A DNA stretch of 64,000 nt from Malus domestica (GCF_042453785.1 NC_091675.1:53578501-53642500); one strand, 5' to 3'. Numbered from the stretch's first letter, positions 47,001 through 59,241 are shown. A program made the numbers and translations. The notes: generated by a model not told the origin, from the letters alone.

Positions 47001-47043
47001 GTCTTGATTGAATGGGCTGATGGTGTAAATTTGGGTCTAAACA
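44019..47043 (-). mobile_element. Solo LTR, 3.0 kb
   Basis: The insertion is flanked by ATTAC (44014-44018 and 47044-47048). It begins TGTTGACCC and ends GGGTCTAAACA, giving TG...CA ends with a short inverted terminal repeat. A paralogous site without it is at about 19430-19445. On the minus strand a TATA box (TATAAAAGG, about 46195-46203) suggests the LTR's promoter faces left. No coding region. It contains CGGGCAAG-type repeats near 44950-45020 and four copies of a 38-bp unit (next entry). Confidence 0.75.
45051..45520. repeat. Four spaced copies of a GCCTTAGGTGTAGGCCTTGAG unit
   Basis: Units starting near 45053, 45219, 45372 and 45474 share GTGCCTTTGTGGGGCCTTAG and then GTGTAGGCCTTGAGGCTT, separated by unrelated spacers of about 60-130 bp. 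Confidence 0.85.
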
Positions 47044-47443
47044 ATTACACACTACATTTATTGCTGAGGACATGGCCCGATACTCTAAATATCCTGATAG
47101 AATTATGTAAAATATATTTTTTAAATTTTCGATCAATTGTATTATAACACTTGATTTATCTAATTATCTTGGCAATGAAAATTTCCACAGCGTGGCCTCG
47201 AATGCCCAATAAAATTCCCGCGTTCCTTATTATATTGTGTCACCAAGGCGCCACCTGTATAGAAAAACAATTAAAAACTAAATAAAGTGTGTTTGGGAGT
47301 TGAGAGAGAGAGAACGTGAAAGAAGCGCCTGGGGATGATGAGGAGGCGGAGTCGGAGTCGGAGCCGGAGAGAAGAAGGGGAAGAGAAAGATCCATGACCC
47401 GCTTAAATACACACACCGAACGGGAAGAGAGAGAGAAGCAAAC

Positions 47444-50336
47444 ATGGGGAAGGGTCCCTTCTCTTTCAAGCGCAGCAGCAGCATCCGGCGCCGCCCCAAG
47501 AAGTTCATTGGTCCTCCCCCTTCCCCTTTTCCCTCGCCGCCGCAGCCGATTCGATCTCCTCTGCCCACCAACAATGCCAATATCAACAATACCAATACCA
47601 ACAACAATAATACTAGTCTGAACGCGGTTGTTGGTGGCGTGAAGGGGAAGAAGAAGGCCGGAGGAGCCAGGCTTTGGATGCGGTTTGACCGCTTCGGGGG
47701 ATCAGAGCTCGTCGAGTGTGACAAGAATGCTATTATTCGACGAGCTGCCATTCCCGCCCGGGACTTGAGGATTCTCGGCCCTGTCTTCTCCCATTCCTCC
47801 AGCATCCTTGGTACTCCTCCTCCTCCCCTTTTTTTATCTTATTTGGTCAATTATCTTACTTTATATGTGAATTCTCTTCTGGGTTTTGCAAAATTTATCA
47901 AGCATTGCAGCTACATTAGGGTTAGGGTTACTTTATTTGCTGGTTTTTTAATTGTGTAGCCATAGCAGACCATGATGACCAATGGAAATATGTTTTCTCA
48001 TTTCAATTGCAGCTAGGGAGAAGGCCATGGTGGTTAATTTAGAGTTTATAAAGGCTATAGTTACAGCGGAAGAGGTTTTGTTGCTTGATCCTCTTCGGCA
48101 GGAGGTTCTTCCATTTGCGGATCAGCTAAGGCAACAACTTCCTCAGAAAAGGCAGTCCAGGATAGAAGAAGCAACTCCACTTGATGAACAAGTTAGTGGA
48201 ATGAATGTTTCAACCGGAAGGCAATGGTTACCTGTTCCTGAAGCCGTTGAAGGTGTGCAGTGTGATCTCCCTTTTGAGTTTCAGGTTCTGGAGATTGCAT
48301 TAGAAGTTGTCTGTACATACTTGAATTCTAGCGTGACAGACCTTGAGAGAGAAGCCTACCCTGTTTTAGATGAACTGGCTCGAAATGTTAGCACCAAAAA
48401 CCTTGAACTTGTGAGGAGTTTGAAAAGCATTCTTACGCGTTTGCTTGCACGTGTACAGAAGGTATGTTTGCTTTACCCTTCTTCTTGAGGGATATCATTT
48501 GTCATTATTCTCTTTGTTATATTTTGCTATGCTGCATGTCTAATTTCAAATCTTTCGGGCATCAATAACCTGACACAACTTGGAGTTAAAATGTTTTTCA
48601 TTTCATAGTTCTTGTGAGATTTTAATTTGTTTTGAAAACTGAAAAAGGTTTTTGGAGCCACTGGTGCCTTAAATAATTTAACACTATCAAGTATGAATTA
48701 TAAAGCAGTAAATCCCATATTGACATAAATAAATAACCCCATTAAGTGTCTCCACAGAATCTGCTTCAAGAATGTTTCATGAATTAGGAACTGAAACAAA
48801 CAGATACATTAATATGTTAAAGATAGAAATTTGTAGTGGTAGTGCGCTCGTAAAATGTCATTCATGTCACTAATAAAAGCATCTTTACTCTCATTCAGCA
48901 TATATTTCTGGTCGCCTAGTCATATCTGGTTGGTTGTCTGGGCTAGATGCTATGTTGTTTGGCTCACTGAATAATTTGATTATAGTTGAGAGCCATTGTC
49001 ACCAACTCTTGGGAGCAGCCTCTCCATAAAATGGGGGTAAGGCTAGCCGACATTCACCTCTCCCAGACCCTGCGTAAAGCGGGAGCCTTGTGCACTGGGT
49101 ACGACCTTTTTATGGGATTGAATTTCTGTGGTGCATGGGATTGAGCGTTTAGCTGTTTCCAGATTGTGCAGGAGTACAAAGAGAAGTTGATACTCTTTAC
49201 TATTTGACAATATGCTACAAAAAGTTTCTGTAAAATGGGGACTGAGCATACATGTTGTATCTGTATGCCATTATTTAATATACATATTTTTATTTCTTTT
49301 TGAGTTAGAAGCGTGTGTCTGTCTGATTTCAGGTGAGGGATGAACTCGAACATTTGTTGGATGACAATGAAGATATGGCACAGTTATATTTAACAAGGAA
49401 ATGGATGCAGAATCAACAGCCTGAGGCTTTGTTGGGGCGTTCTGCTTCAAATAGCATCTCCGCACCCTATTTACGTCGGCTTAGTTCTAACAGAAGTGGG
49501 AGCTTGGTAAACAGTAACAATATGGATTACGATGACGTAGAAGATCTAGAGATGCTGCTTGAGGCATATTTTATGCAACTGGATGGAACCCGTAACAAAA
49601 TATTATCTGTGAGTGCTAATTGTTTTGACCTACTATAACAACTTTATACTAAAGAACTTGACTATTAAGTTCAATTTACACAAGTGCTTCTTAAAGGATC
49701 TCGTCCTGGAGAACTTAATGTTTTACAAAACAATATTAAATATCATTTGTCACCGTTAGCTCGCGTTTTAATGCAGTTGCATCAACTTTGATTCAGTTCC
49801 AGATAACGAATATTAGGTTAGATTTCTGAAATGTTGCATATTTTCTGTGAGAGTTCTGTGGTTGCACTTGCTCCTGGAATAATTTGGAGGCTTTGGAGAC
49901 CTCTTGTGGGTTCCCAGTTGGAACTAATTTCACTATCATTGGTATATGAGAATTGTAATTTAGAAACCACTTAGTTGTGCATGTTAAGCATGATTGGTTA
50001 TTGTGTTAATCCGTCCTTGAATATTGCTCATGTTCGTATCGTGTTCATTGGATGTAGGTGCGGGAGTATATTGATGACACGGAGGATTATGTCAACATAC
50101 AACTTGACAACCAACGAAACGAACTCATTCAGCTCCAGTTGACATTGACCATTGCATCATTTGCGATAGCAGTGGAGACCTTGATATCTGGGATATTTGG
50201 TATGAACATCCCCTGTATATTATACACCAAGAAGGGGATATTTGAGCCCTTTGTTGGGGGTATTACGGCATTTTCCGTGTTACTCTTCTTTCTCATATTC
50301 GGGTATGCCAGGTGGAAGAAGCTGCTTGGTACATGA
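47444..50336 (+). CDS. MRS2-4: MRS2-4-like magnesium transporter
   Basis: Four exons: 47444-47810, 48013-48461, 49333-49608 and 50058-50336, all with GT-AG junctions, giving 456 residues (Arabidopsis MRS2-4 is about 436). The protein is a CorA/MRS2/ALR-type Mg2+ channel that forms a pentamer in a membrane. It shows the family-specific [10 protein letters not shown] start, the conserved [14 protein letters not shown] and [18 protein letters not shown] regions, and a long helical domain ([16 protein letters not shown]...[22 protein letters not shown]). The [18 protein letters not shown] helix precedes two membrane helices, and the signature GMN is at residues 412-414. The start is chosen because it matches the family N-terminus; an in-frame ATG further upstream is not needed. 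Family members act in Mg uptake and distribution. Intron 2 carries a SINE-like insert. It appears to be the only intact copy of three in the window. Confidence 0.95.
49011..49113 (+). mobile_element. Au-like SINE fragment in MRS2-4 intron
   Basis: GGGAGCAGCCTCTCCATAAA through CACTGGGTACGACC is absent from the otherwise colinear intron of the pseudogene copy (near 9340). Phrases such as GTAAGGCTAGCCGACATTCACC, CCAGACCCTGCG and GTGCACTGGGTACG resemble the body of plant Au SINEs. The 5' tRNA-like part is lacking. Confidence 0.55.
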
Positions 50337-50660
50337 GTCGAGCCTGTCATCCGTTGTAGACCAGTGGCTTTGTAAGTAAGCTTGTGTATACATGTTGTAT
50401 GAGCACAAGGAGTTTTTTAGGGATTTCACGACTTCGTATGCTGCCAGATTCATTTCGAATTACACGGCATGTAGGTTAGTATAGTGTTGTATATGTGAAC
50501 AGATGAATGAATTTTCTTCGCTCAAAATTAACAAGCGATTACGTTAACAAGTTGGAATTGTTGTTCAATTGTAGCTTTTGTTCAACAACAGTTTTACCCA
50601 ACGACGTCATTTCGGTGATGGTTGGCTTACGTTTTGTGAGTTTGGCGTAATTAGGTCGTG
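50337..50660 (+). other. MRS2-4 3' untranslated region and flank
   Basis: No further coding sequence. It contains the probable transcript end of MRS2-4. Confidence 0.5.
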
Positions 50661-50665
50661 CTTGT

Positions 50666-51232
50666 TGTCACATCCCGCTCTCACGATTTTGTTTCTGGGA
50701 ATTCATACAAGAACTTCTCACTGGGTCACCCATCATGGGAGTGACCTCGTGCGCTACTCGATTAACTTCGGAGTTTCGATGGAACCCGAAGCCAGTGAGC
50801 TCCCAAAAGGCATCATGCTAGGTAGGGATGAAAATATATATTTAAGGATCACTCCTCTGGACGATGTGGGGTGTTACAATCCACCCCACTTAGAGGCCTG
50901 ACGTCCTCGTCAGCACACTTCTGGCAAAGGATTGGCTCTGATACCATTTGTCACATCCTGGCCCGAGGTCCACCACATCCCAGGCCCACTCCACCACCGT
51001 AGCATGATATTGTCCGCTTTGGGCTTACTATTCCCTCACGATTTTGTTTTTGGGAACTCACGAGCAACTTCCTAGTGAGTCACCCATCTTGGGAGTGACC
51101 TGGCCTCCTTCTCGCTTAACTTCGGAGTTCCGACGAAAATCGAAGCCAGTGAACTCCCAAAAGGCCTCGTGCTAGGTAGGGATAGGAATATACATTTAAA
51201 GATCGCTCCCGTGGTCGATGTGGGATGTTACA
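50666..51232 (-). mobile_element. Cassandra TRIM retrotransposon carrying 5S-like sequence
   Basis: On the minus strand the 5' LTR (51232-50949, 284 bp) begins TGTAACATCCCACATCG and ends TGTGACA. The primer-binding site TGGTATCAGAGCC (initiator tRNA-Met type) follows near 50946-50934. A short internal region ends in a purine-rich tract (AAGTGGGGTGGAT), and the 3' LTR follows (50878-50666, shortened to 213 bp by a deletion). The flanking duplication is CTTGT (50661-50665 and 51233-51237). Both LTRs contain the 5S rRNA-like stretch GAACTCCGAAGTTAAGCG...GATGGGTGAC that defines Cassandra. No protein is encoded; the family moves in trans. Confidence 0.92.
51050..51165 (-). other. 5S rRNA-like domain in Cassandra 5' LTR
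   Basis: The reverse complement contains CGGAACTCCGAAGTTAAGCG and GATGGGTGAC, which align with the 3' two thirds of plant 5S rRNA, including its internal promoter region. It is part of the retrotransposon and not a ribosomal gene. A second, more diverged copy (CGAAACTCCGAAGTTAATCG) lies at about 50690-50820. Confidence 0.8.
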
Positions 51233-51339
51233 CTTGTTGCTCTTAGTCATTATTTACAAGCATTCTCTTTACAATCGATGTTTCGAGTTCAAATCTTTCC
51301 TTGCTCAATATCATTTGTTTGTGTGTATACATAGGGATC

Positions 51340-52078
51340 CCCAAAAAGTGGCACCATCTCCAATCCTAATCTAAAACCTAAAAATATTTAGCCCAAAAAA
51401 TTTAGATTTTAGCCTAGAAACAGCTTTTTTACTCCAACCCTTTTGGCCTAAAATTTTAGCCCCAGATTATCAAAAAATGAATTAAGGCTATTTTTTAAAA
51501 TTAACTTTTAAAAAAAATAATTACGTAGACTATCCTAAATTAATTTTATGAACATTTTAACTTAAAAATATTTAAATTCCGATAAATTTTGAAAAATCAC
51601 TAAATCAATACATGAAAATCATGATAAACCACATAAACTTAAAAAAAAAAATTATTCTAGCCATTGGAAAAAAAAAATTAAATTCCGATAAATTTTAAGA
51701 TTATTCTAGCCATTGGATTTAAATTTGGACCGTTAGATCTTTTTTTTTTTTACCGTTAGATTTGATTATATTCGATTTAAGCCGTTGAATTCAATAAATA
51801 TATAAATATAAAACAAACAAAAAATTGAATGTGGACCGTTGGATTAACCAACGGTCCAATTACCACCATCACCCGATGAAGAAAAGTAGCCGTTGGCTAC
51901 AAGACAAGGCTCACTTTTCACTCCCATCCGTGGGTCCCAGCAGCTTTTGTTGGCTAAATTTGTGACCGATATTTACCTTCATTTTAAGTTTTAGGTTTTA
52001 GGTTAGAGTGGATTTGGGAGGGAAAAAAAGGAAAAAATTTAGGTTATAAGCCACTATTGGAGATGGTCTTATGGGGCT
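51340..52078. mobile_element. Probable MITE
   Basis: ACCATCTCCAATCCTA near 51352 and GACCATCTCCAATAGTGG (reverse complement) near 52068 form terminal inverted repeats. The interior repeats CCTAAAA/TTTTAGG and CCGTTGGATT words. A clear target duplication was not found, so limits are approximate. Confidence 0.55.
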
Positions 52079-52289
52079 CAATCTATAATGAACTTCGACG
52101 ATCCGACCGTTTAGGGTTTGCGATTTCTGGTAGGCAGAGGCAAAATTAGGTTGAATAAATGTGGACATGTTTGATTTATATTGTACTGAGTTTGTTGTCT
52201 TGTTGCTGACCTTATTGATGAGGAATTGGCTGTCTCCCATCATGCAATTTTTATGTGCCGACCCCTCCTCTCATCTCCTCTCACTCTTC

Positions 52290-52386
52290 CTATTTGTCAA
52301 TACATTATTAATTAACTAATTAACTGATTAATTAACTAATTAACTGATTAATTAAGTAATCAATTGATTAATTAACTAATTGATTA
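52290..52386. repeat. ATTAACTAATTAACTG tandem repeat
   Basis: About five imperfect 16-20-bp units built from ATTAACTAATTAACTGATTA. Confidence 0.85.
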
Positions 52387-52620
52387 TGTTGAGATAATAA
52401 ATGTCGTTGTCAACAACTCACTCCACATTGTTCATTTATACTTTGCGTTTGTAATAAGAAAATAAAACCAAAGGAAATGCTTGTGTGCAAAAAAGTTGCA
52501 TAACTCCACAAAGAAAAGCTAAAATGGCCCTACCAGTACTATTAACATTCTAAATTGGGGTTATGTTATTGTTGGTTTGGAATTAGGGTTTATAATAATC
52601 TAAATTATTGACTGAAGAGA

Positions 52621-53238
52621 ATATTATTATCACTTCAATTCTTTTCACGAAAGAAATAGAGAGTCAAACTCGTTTTGGGAATATCGAAGTTTGTATTGAA
52701 ATTGAGTTCTCTTGTGTACTTACTTTTAATCCAAATGTTCATTTATAAATCTAAATGGTTGTTTGGTAACTATTTTTTATTTATAATTTTTTTAAATAAA
52801 AAAATGAAAAATGAAAACTTAAAAACTAATAACTGAAATGGTTATTAAAAGTCTGTAAAAATTCACCCATTTAGTTTAAGACTATAGTAAAATATGTCAT
52901 AACCCTTGGGTTTCTGATTAAAAAATAACCAAGAGAAGAAAATGATCTCAGTCTCTAGGTTTTCTACCCCTAAAAATTGTGAACTGACATTTCGATTTGG
53001 TTCCTAAATTATTCCTTAAACGAAAGTTAAGTTTCTAAACTAGTCCTTAAAATCATTAAAACTGACGATTTCATCCCTACTATAAGATTCAAAGCTAGTC
53101 TATCCAATTTTTGATCAATTTAACCCATGTTACCTATAGATGACACACTTTATGAAGTAATACCGTTATTGTCTTGTCAATAAACCATTAATATTGCATA
53201 TATATTACGAATCAAATTGCCAACATACCCTCCAAATT
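52621..53238. repeat. Duplicated non-coding segment (copy B)
   Basis: Matches 5881-6505 and lacks the MULE-type insertion found there. No gene recognised. Confidence 0.7.
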
Positions 53239-53870
53239 TAACTCTATACATTATTTTTTCAAGAAAATAAGTTCTTAAACGCATTAAAACTATTAACGTA
53301 TACTTTAAACTGTATTACATGTAAATCACGTGACTCGACAAAAAATTGAATAGAATAGCTTTGAGTCTTACAGTGGAAATGCAATTGACAGATATAATGA
53401 GTTAAAGGGCTTATTTTTCTTAAAAAAATAGTTCAGGAGCTGAATTAATAATTCATGAACTAAACCAACACATTATTCTAAAAAGAATTATAGTTAGTAA
53501 TAATTGTAACGATTCAAGGACTAAATCGGCACATTATTAATAATTACACACAAAAAAAAAAGAGATTGTCTAAGAAAACAAACAAAAAAACTTGGTTACG
53601 AAATGTAAAATTTCTTTGTGGTTTCAACTTTGTTGACCATCTTTAATCCCAGAATAGGATTTTAGGTAGGCAAAAATGAACTGGAAAGGGAGAATAAAAA
53701 GGTACCACTTGCAACTTGCAAGGCTGTGCATCCAAAATATCTTTTCAACATACAAAGTGGACAATTAAATTTTACAAAAAATATTTAAAATAATAAAATA
53801 AAATAAAATAAAAAGGACAAAAAACAAAATATAAGTTCAATCCAACCCCCAGACATTAACCAGAAGAAAT
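53239..53870. other. Upstream region of the bZIP gene
   Basis: AT-rich with A-runs; no other element recognised. The promoter of the bZIP gene should lie in its right-hand part. Confidence 0.45.
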
Positions 53871-53879
53871 AGTAGACAG

Positions 53880-53901
53880 AGAGAGAGAGAGAGAGAGAGA
53901 G
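53880..53901 (+). repeat. (GA)n microsatellite in bZIP 5' leader
   Basis: An AG/GA run immediately before the probable first exon. GA/CT repeats are common in plant 5' leaders. Confidence 0.85.
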
Positions 53902-54000
53902 CTTCGTCTCCGAAGAGGAGAGCGGTATTAAATCATTGATATCTCAGAAACCCTAGGACAAATAAACAACTCTGAATCTTTGATCATTGCGTTTCAAGAT

Positions 54001-55121
54001 CTCGATTGTTCGTTCAATACAGGTAAGCAATACATATATTTGTTTGTGTGTATTTTCTCAAAGCAAAAGGAAGCATTTTTAGCTTCGTGTGTGCATCTCC
54101 GTTTCTGTGTTTCGTTAAATCAGCAGCTGTTTGTGATTAGTTTTGCTGATAATCGCACACATTCTCAGCATTTCGTCCAATAAATCACTTGATGATTATC
54201 TTTTTCGTTGCAAATGATGATTTTTGAGGGCTCTTTCTGTGATTTTTCATTTCGGAAATTGTGAGATTCATTGTCTGTTTGGGTGATGAGAAAATGTGGG
54301 AAAATGAAATGAGCTTTGCAGGTTTGAATCTCTGAAGATTTTTGTTGTTTGGGGCTGAGAAAACAGAATCCCTCATGTCAACCAACTGTGATTAGGACCT
54401 CATTTGTTTAGGAGATTCTATTCAATTCAAAGGTTTCCATCTTGTATCTCTTCTTTCCATGTTTTCTTCAGGAACAAATTTGAGGGTTTGAGTCAGAAGC
54501 GTGCGGTGATTGGGAATTTTTGGCTTTTCATTAACACAGTTAGCCTTGTGGTTGGGCCCTCCGATTCATTTAGAGTGTAAGTGTAAGTGGTGGTATTTAA
54601 TGGGGAGAAAGCGGAAAACCCAGTTGGATGGCAGCTTTAGTTTTGTGTTTGTTTGGGTTTCGATGTTATTATAGTGATGAAAATGGTTTCGTCGTGATCA
54701 CCATACTCCTCAAAAAGTTGGATGGTTGTAGTGTTGTCCATTTGAATGTATTTCTATGCTGGCATATCTGTGTTTTAAGCTTGTGTATGTTTGGGTTTCA
54801 AACTCGTATGCCTTATGAATCGTATTGATAATTTTGAAGTTTCCAGTAGACGTGTTCTTGCCCATTGATGTACGTGTGTATTCATGTCAATGTGGAGAAG
54901 GATATTAATAGCAGAGTTATAGTTATTACGTCATCTTTCTGTTTACAATTGTTTAGTGGCAAGTTATTGACTTTATCCCATGTTTTTCTTTTCCTATTTT
55001 CCTTTGTTGATGGTGACATATTTATCAATTGGCTTGTCAACACTGTGCTTTAGTTATACATTTTTTTTCCCATGTTGTATACCTTTTCTGCCTCTGTCAT
55101 CTTACACTATATCGTTTGACA
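54001..55121 (+). other. Probable 5'-UTR intron of the bZIP gene
   Basis: A donor context ACAG|GTAAGC near 54001 and an acceptor TTTGACAG near 55121 frame a T-rich stretch just before the ATG at 55144. Leader introns are common in this gene group. Inferred from splice signals only. Confidence 0.5.
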
Positions 55122-55143
55122 GGGACTGGTTTGTGCTTCAGCA

Positions 55144-58100
55144 ATGGCAAACTCCAAGAGTTCATCAAATATCAGAAATTTTATGTATTCCGGAAAGCAT
55201 CCTTTACTTCCTCCTAAAAGTCCATTTCCTAGTGTTGCCCCATCATATGCAGATTATGTCTTTAGTCCTGCAATTGGATCAAAAATTGTTCAGAAGCCTA
55301 GAGAGGGAAATGCACATCACCAGAGGACTTCCTCAGAGAGCCTACTTATAGAGGAACAGCCTTCTTGGCTTGATGATCTCCTTAATGAGCCAGACACACC
55401 TATACGCAGAGGAGGTCATCGTCGTTCATCAAGTGACTCTTTTGCATATGTGGATGCAATTAATGCTTCCAACCTTGATTATTCCACTCAAGACGAGTAC
55501 AAATATCATAATATGATTTCTGCACCCTCTTGGGGATCTCAAGACTTTGATCCTCGAAAAGATTTACGACATGCTTCATTATACACAGAACTGAACTTGG
55601 TGAAGCAGAAGAATAAAGCGTGGGAGTCTTCTTTGAATAGTGTAAATAACCTGGGTGGCCTTCCTTCTGCCAGGGATAACATTGTTCTTCAGAGTTCAAG
55701 ATCATTATCTACACCACAAGAAGCTGATGGGATTGCCTCTACAGCAAATGAAAAGCAGGATCATGTTGATTCTGGTCTTCATGATCCAAAGGCTTCTTCT
55801 GAGAGAAAGGACAATTCCAATGCTAAGCCTTATGCATCTGAGACAGATGCAAAACGTGCTAAACAGTATGTAGTTTCTTTAGTATTTTACCTATACTTTT
55901 ACTCATTTTACCTGATATCAACAAAGCGACATTAATCATACATAAATTTTGGTTTTCTCTTTTCCTGCCTGTACTTCATTTTTTTCCTGGTTGTTGCGTA
56001 GGTTTTCCAGATGAATTGATTTAGTATTTCTTTGCTCCCATACTCATTTTATCTGACATCAACATAGCAAAATTACTCTTACATATTAGGTTGTCTCTTT
56101 GATCTGTCTCTACTTTTCTTTAGGTTGTTTTATAGGTTTTCCAGATGGAATAAACATACACCCTCTATCTCACACACTCAATTTATTCCAAAAAACATAA
56201 TTCGAGGCTGCTTTACAAAAGTCTTTACTGTAGTTAGAATGCATATAATTTGTGTGGATAAGAATTGTTCCCTTAAATGGATCTATGTGATGACTAGCAT
56301 AACGGAATGTAAATAATTGGGAAGAGCACTTGAATAGATGAAATAAGGACTATGGTACTTTTCTAGTATGGTACGGATACAGGATCTTTCGATGCTTTGT
56401 ATGTGGTATGTTAGGGGTAATTTGTTGCTTCTCTGCAACTTGGTTACTTAGTGGGCTACATGGGGTTGGGATTTGCATTGTTACATCTATGTTGCAAGTG
56501 TGCAACTTCAAGTGCATCCATACAATCATACACAAATGCATAAAACTTACATGCAAGCACATCACATTAATATACTGCAAGCATTTAAGTATATAAATAG
56601 CTGTATTTGGACAAATTTGTCCTTAATTGCAAGCATACACCTGTAATATATTACAAATATGAAGAAAGTTTAGTCTATTTACTTTAGATCACCTGGTGTT
56701 AGGCATGAAATTGAGTTGTTGGCCAGTATGTGGCCCTGAGTATTAGGCGTGACTAGGTATGTGGAATACATTTTTGCGTGATTACGTATGAGGCGTAGCT
56801 TCATATACTTTTCTAATTTGGGAAGACAATACAGCATGAGAAGCTAAATGTGGAATACTACCTATCATCTGTTTTATAGCTAATGTGGAGAAGTACGTAT
56901 GCTAATTTAATAGTTTTAATTTATATAGTTTAGTTTTCTGTAAAACCGGAGGAAGATAGTTGAAGGACTGGACTAGGACTGTCCCTTTGCTCTTAAGCAT
57001 TTGAATGCTGCTTGTTCAAATCTCAAGAGTAATTCACTTACGGGCTATCTCCATAAGTTTTAAGTTAAATTTCCACAGATTTCTTTTCAAAATTGGGGTG
57101 GAGTGAAAGAATTTTCTTAAACCTTGATAAAATTTTGATGAAAGAAGTTTTTCCTAATTGTTTTACATACTAAATTGTGAATACTGGCTCTTAGTGACTG
57201 CTTATCTGGATAACTCCTTCAGACTGCTTATCTCTTCTTGGCGAATATCGTTCTTTGGCGTGCAAGGGCAAGAAGGCCAGGGTGATGTGGGGTTGCCTGG
57301 TCTTGGTGGTGATATGGGTGGTTTGGATGGAGAGAAATAGGAGAATTTTTAAGCTTACGATGGATTGTGTTTTGAGGAGCTTTGGGACAGAATTTGTTTT
57401 CAGTCTGCGCTTTGGGCTTTTGTTTCCTTGGAGTTCAGAGATACCCCTTTATCCCTAATTTGGATTGATTGGAAGGCTGCTATTTATTTATTTTTCTCTA
57501 GGGTTTTGTTTGGATTTTCAGTTTTCAGTCTTGCTGCGGTTTTTTCCTTCTCGTTTGTGTGTCTCTGGTTGTTTGATGTGATCTTTTTGACCTCTCCTTT
57601 GTTTTTTTCCCTTTCTTGGGTTTAGTATAATCATTTCTTTCTCAACAAAATTATTAACTCGCTCTGTATCATGATGCAGATGTTGGGTTTGATATAATCA
57701 TTTCCTTTTAACAGCACTAATGTTGATAATTCTAGAAACTTGGTTGGTGTATTCTTGAATTCAAATATTAAACTATATTTTAGTAGACTGAAATACTAGT
57801 TATTGTAGGCAATTTGCTCAACGTTCACGGGTTCGGAAACTTCAATACATAGCAGAGCTGGAGAGGAATGTGCAAGCTTTACAGGCAAGTGTCAGCAAAA
57901 GCTGGAAGTACTCTATTTAAGTTTGAATTGGGTTTTCTTCTGAGGTGTTTTATGATAATTTATGATTCACAATAGTGTTCCTGCATGTGTTACTCCACAG
58001 GCAGAAGGGACTGAAGTTTCGGCTGAGCTTGAGTTTCTCAACCAGCAGAATATGATTCTGAGCATGGAGAACAAAGCCCTCAAGCAGCGCTTAGAAAGTA

Positions 58101-59241
58101 TAGCACAGGAGCAGCTTATCAAATACTGTAAGCTTCTACCTTGAACATTCAGGTTTTCATAATCTATGCATTTTCGGCTTCATCTGTTACTTGAATTTGG
58201 ATAGAGTTAAATTAGAACTGTGTATTAGGATTTTGATTATTTGAATCAGAAGCTGAAAAAGTTATAAGCCTGAAGCTTTCTCAAAGTACATTTTACACTT
58301 CATACCCATGGCAGTTTGAGGATGATTGGTACTCAAATGGAGAACAATGAGAAACTATGCTTTGAAGATCTGGAGAAAATTAGATAACACATAGGGGATG
58401 TTAGACTTCAACATAATATTTAACAATTTGAGTGCGAGGACCATGTGGATTGTAAAAGCCTTGGGTTTGGAATTTAAACGTTTTACCTACCGTCACTCTT
58501 TTATCACCTGAATACCTGGAATTTTTGCTATAGTGGTATAATACTCACTTTTTAGCAGGCTCAAGGTACATTTTACACTTCATACACATTTTAGGGAGAA
58601 TTCAAGTCAGAACGTTTGCATTTAAAATGCATGTGAATGCCCTCTCCAGGGCTACCTCACAATGTAGTTCAATGTCAAATGGATGTTTCCAGTCATTATT
58701 TCTTAAATGCAAAAATTCTCACCTGAGGGTTCCTTTTATACAGGTTGGTAGGTCTTGGCTAAACAACTATGGTTGATGAACTGTTTTTGTTTAGAATTTG
58801 GTAGATGTTAATGTTTCACGGGTTTGCAATTGGATGCCTTGGCTCTTCCTAAAATATTGAAAGTTACAATAAACATGATTTAAACTGCGCTAAAAGATGC
58901 ATGGAAGATTTGAAGGCCCATGTATCTGGAAGCGGTTTTGATGTATCTGTCATGTCAACAGCAGAACTTTCTTTACCCCTTTTTGGTATTCATTATTTAA
59001 TAAGGTGACTAAGATGTTTCCATTTTCAGTGGAACAAGAATTATTGGAGAGGGAGATTGGGAGGCTACGAGCCTTGTATCAGCAACAACAACAGCAGCAT
59101 CAACAGCAACAGCAGCGACCTTCTTCTAGCCATAGCCACTCTAACAGCAGAGACCTTGATTCCCAATTTGCAAACCTGTCTTTGAAACACAAGGATGCAA
59201 ATGCAGGTCGTGACCCTGTAACAGGCGCACTTCGCATTTAG
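55144..59241 (+). CDS. bZIP transcription factor (At4g06598-like, group E)
   Basis: Exons 55144-55865, 57809-57884, 58001-58127 and 59030-59241 give 378 residues. The start MANSKSSSNIRNFMYSGKH and the block EEQPSWLDDLLNEPDTP then RRGGHRRSSSDSFAY are hallmarks of this small bZIP group, including phospho-type HRRSSSDS motifs. The basic region and zipper are at about residues 235-320 (AKQQFAQRSRVRKLQYIAELER...LEFLNQQNMILSMENKALKQRL). A second leucine-rich helix (LEQELLEREIGRLRALY) and a glutamine tract precede the end. The usual invariant Asn of the basic region is replaced by Lys, as I remember for the Arabidopsis relative, so DNA binding may be altered or depend on a partner. Intron 2 begins GC instead of GT. 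Intron 1 (1943 bp) has LINE debris. Expected in the nucleus as dimers. Confidence 0.9.
56484..57660 (+). mobile_element. LINE-like remnant in bZIP intron 1
   Basis: 57255-57458 encodes MWGCLVLVVIWVVWMERNRR, resembling the region after the reverse transcriptase of L1-type LINEs, followed by a T-rich 3' tail. Parts of it match 15222-15330 and 15343-15790. Confidence 0.55.

Noticed and set aside
47278..47805. 175-codon ORF on the minus strand over MRS2-4 exon 1
   Set aside because: It is the antisense shadow of a well-supported exon, with proline/serine low-complexity sequence and no domain; the same shadow appears over the pseudogene.
51050..51165. 5S rRNA gene
   Set aside because: Only part of 5S is present, in both LTRs of a Cassandra element with defined ends; not a ribosomal gene.
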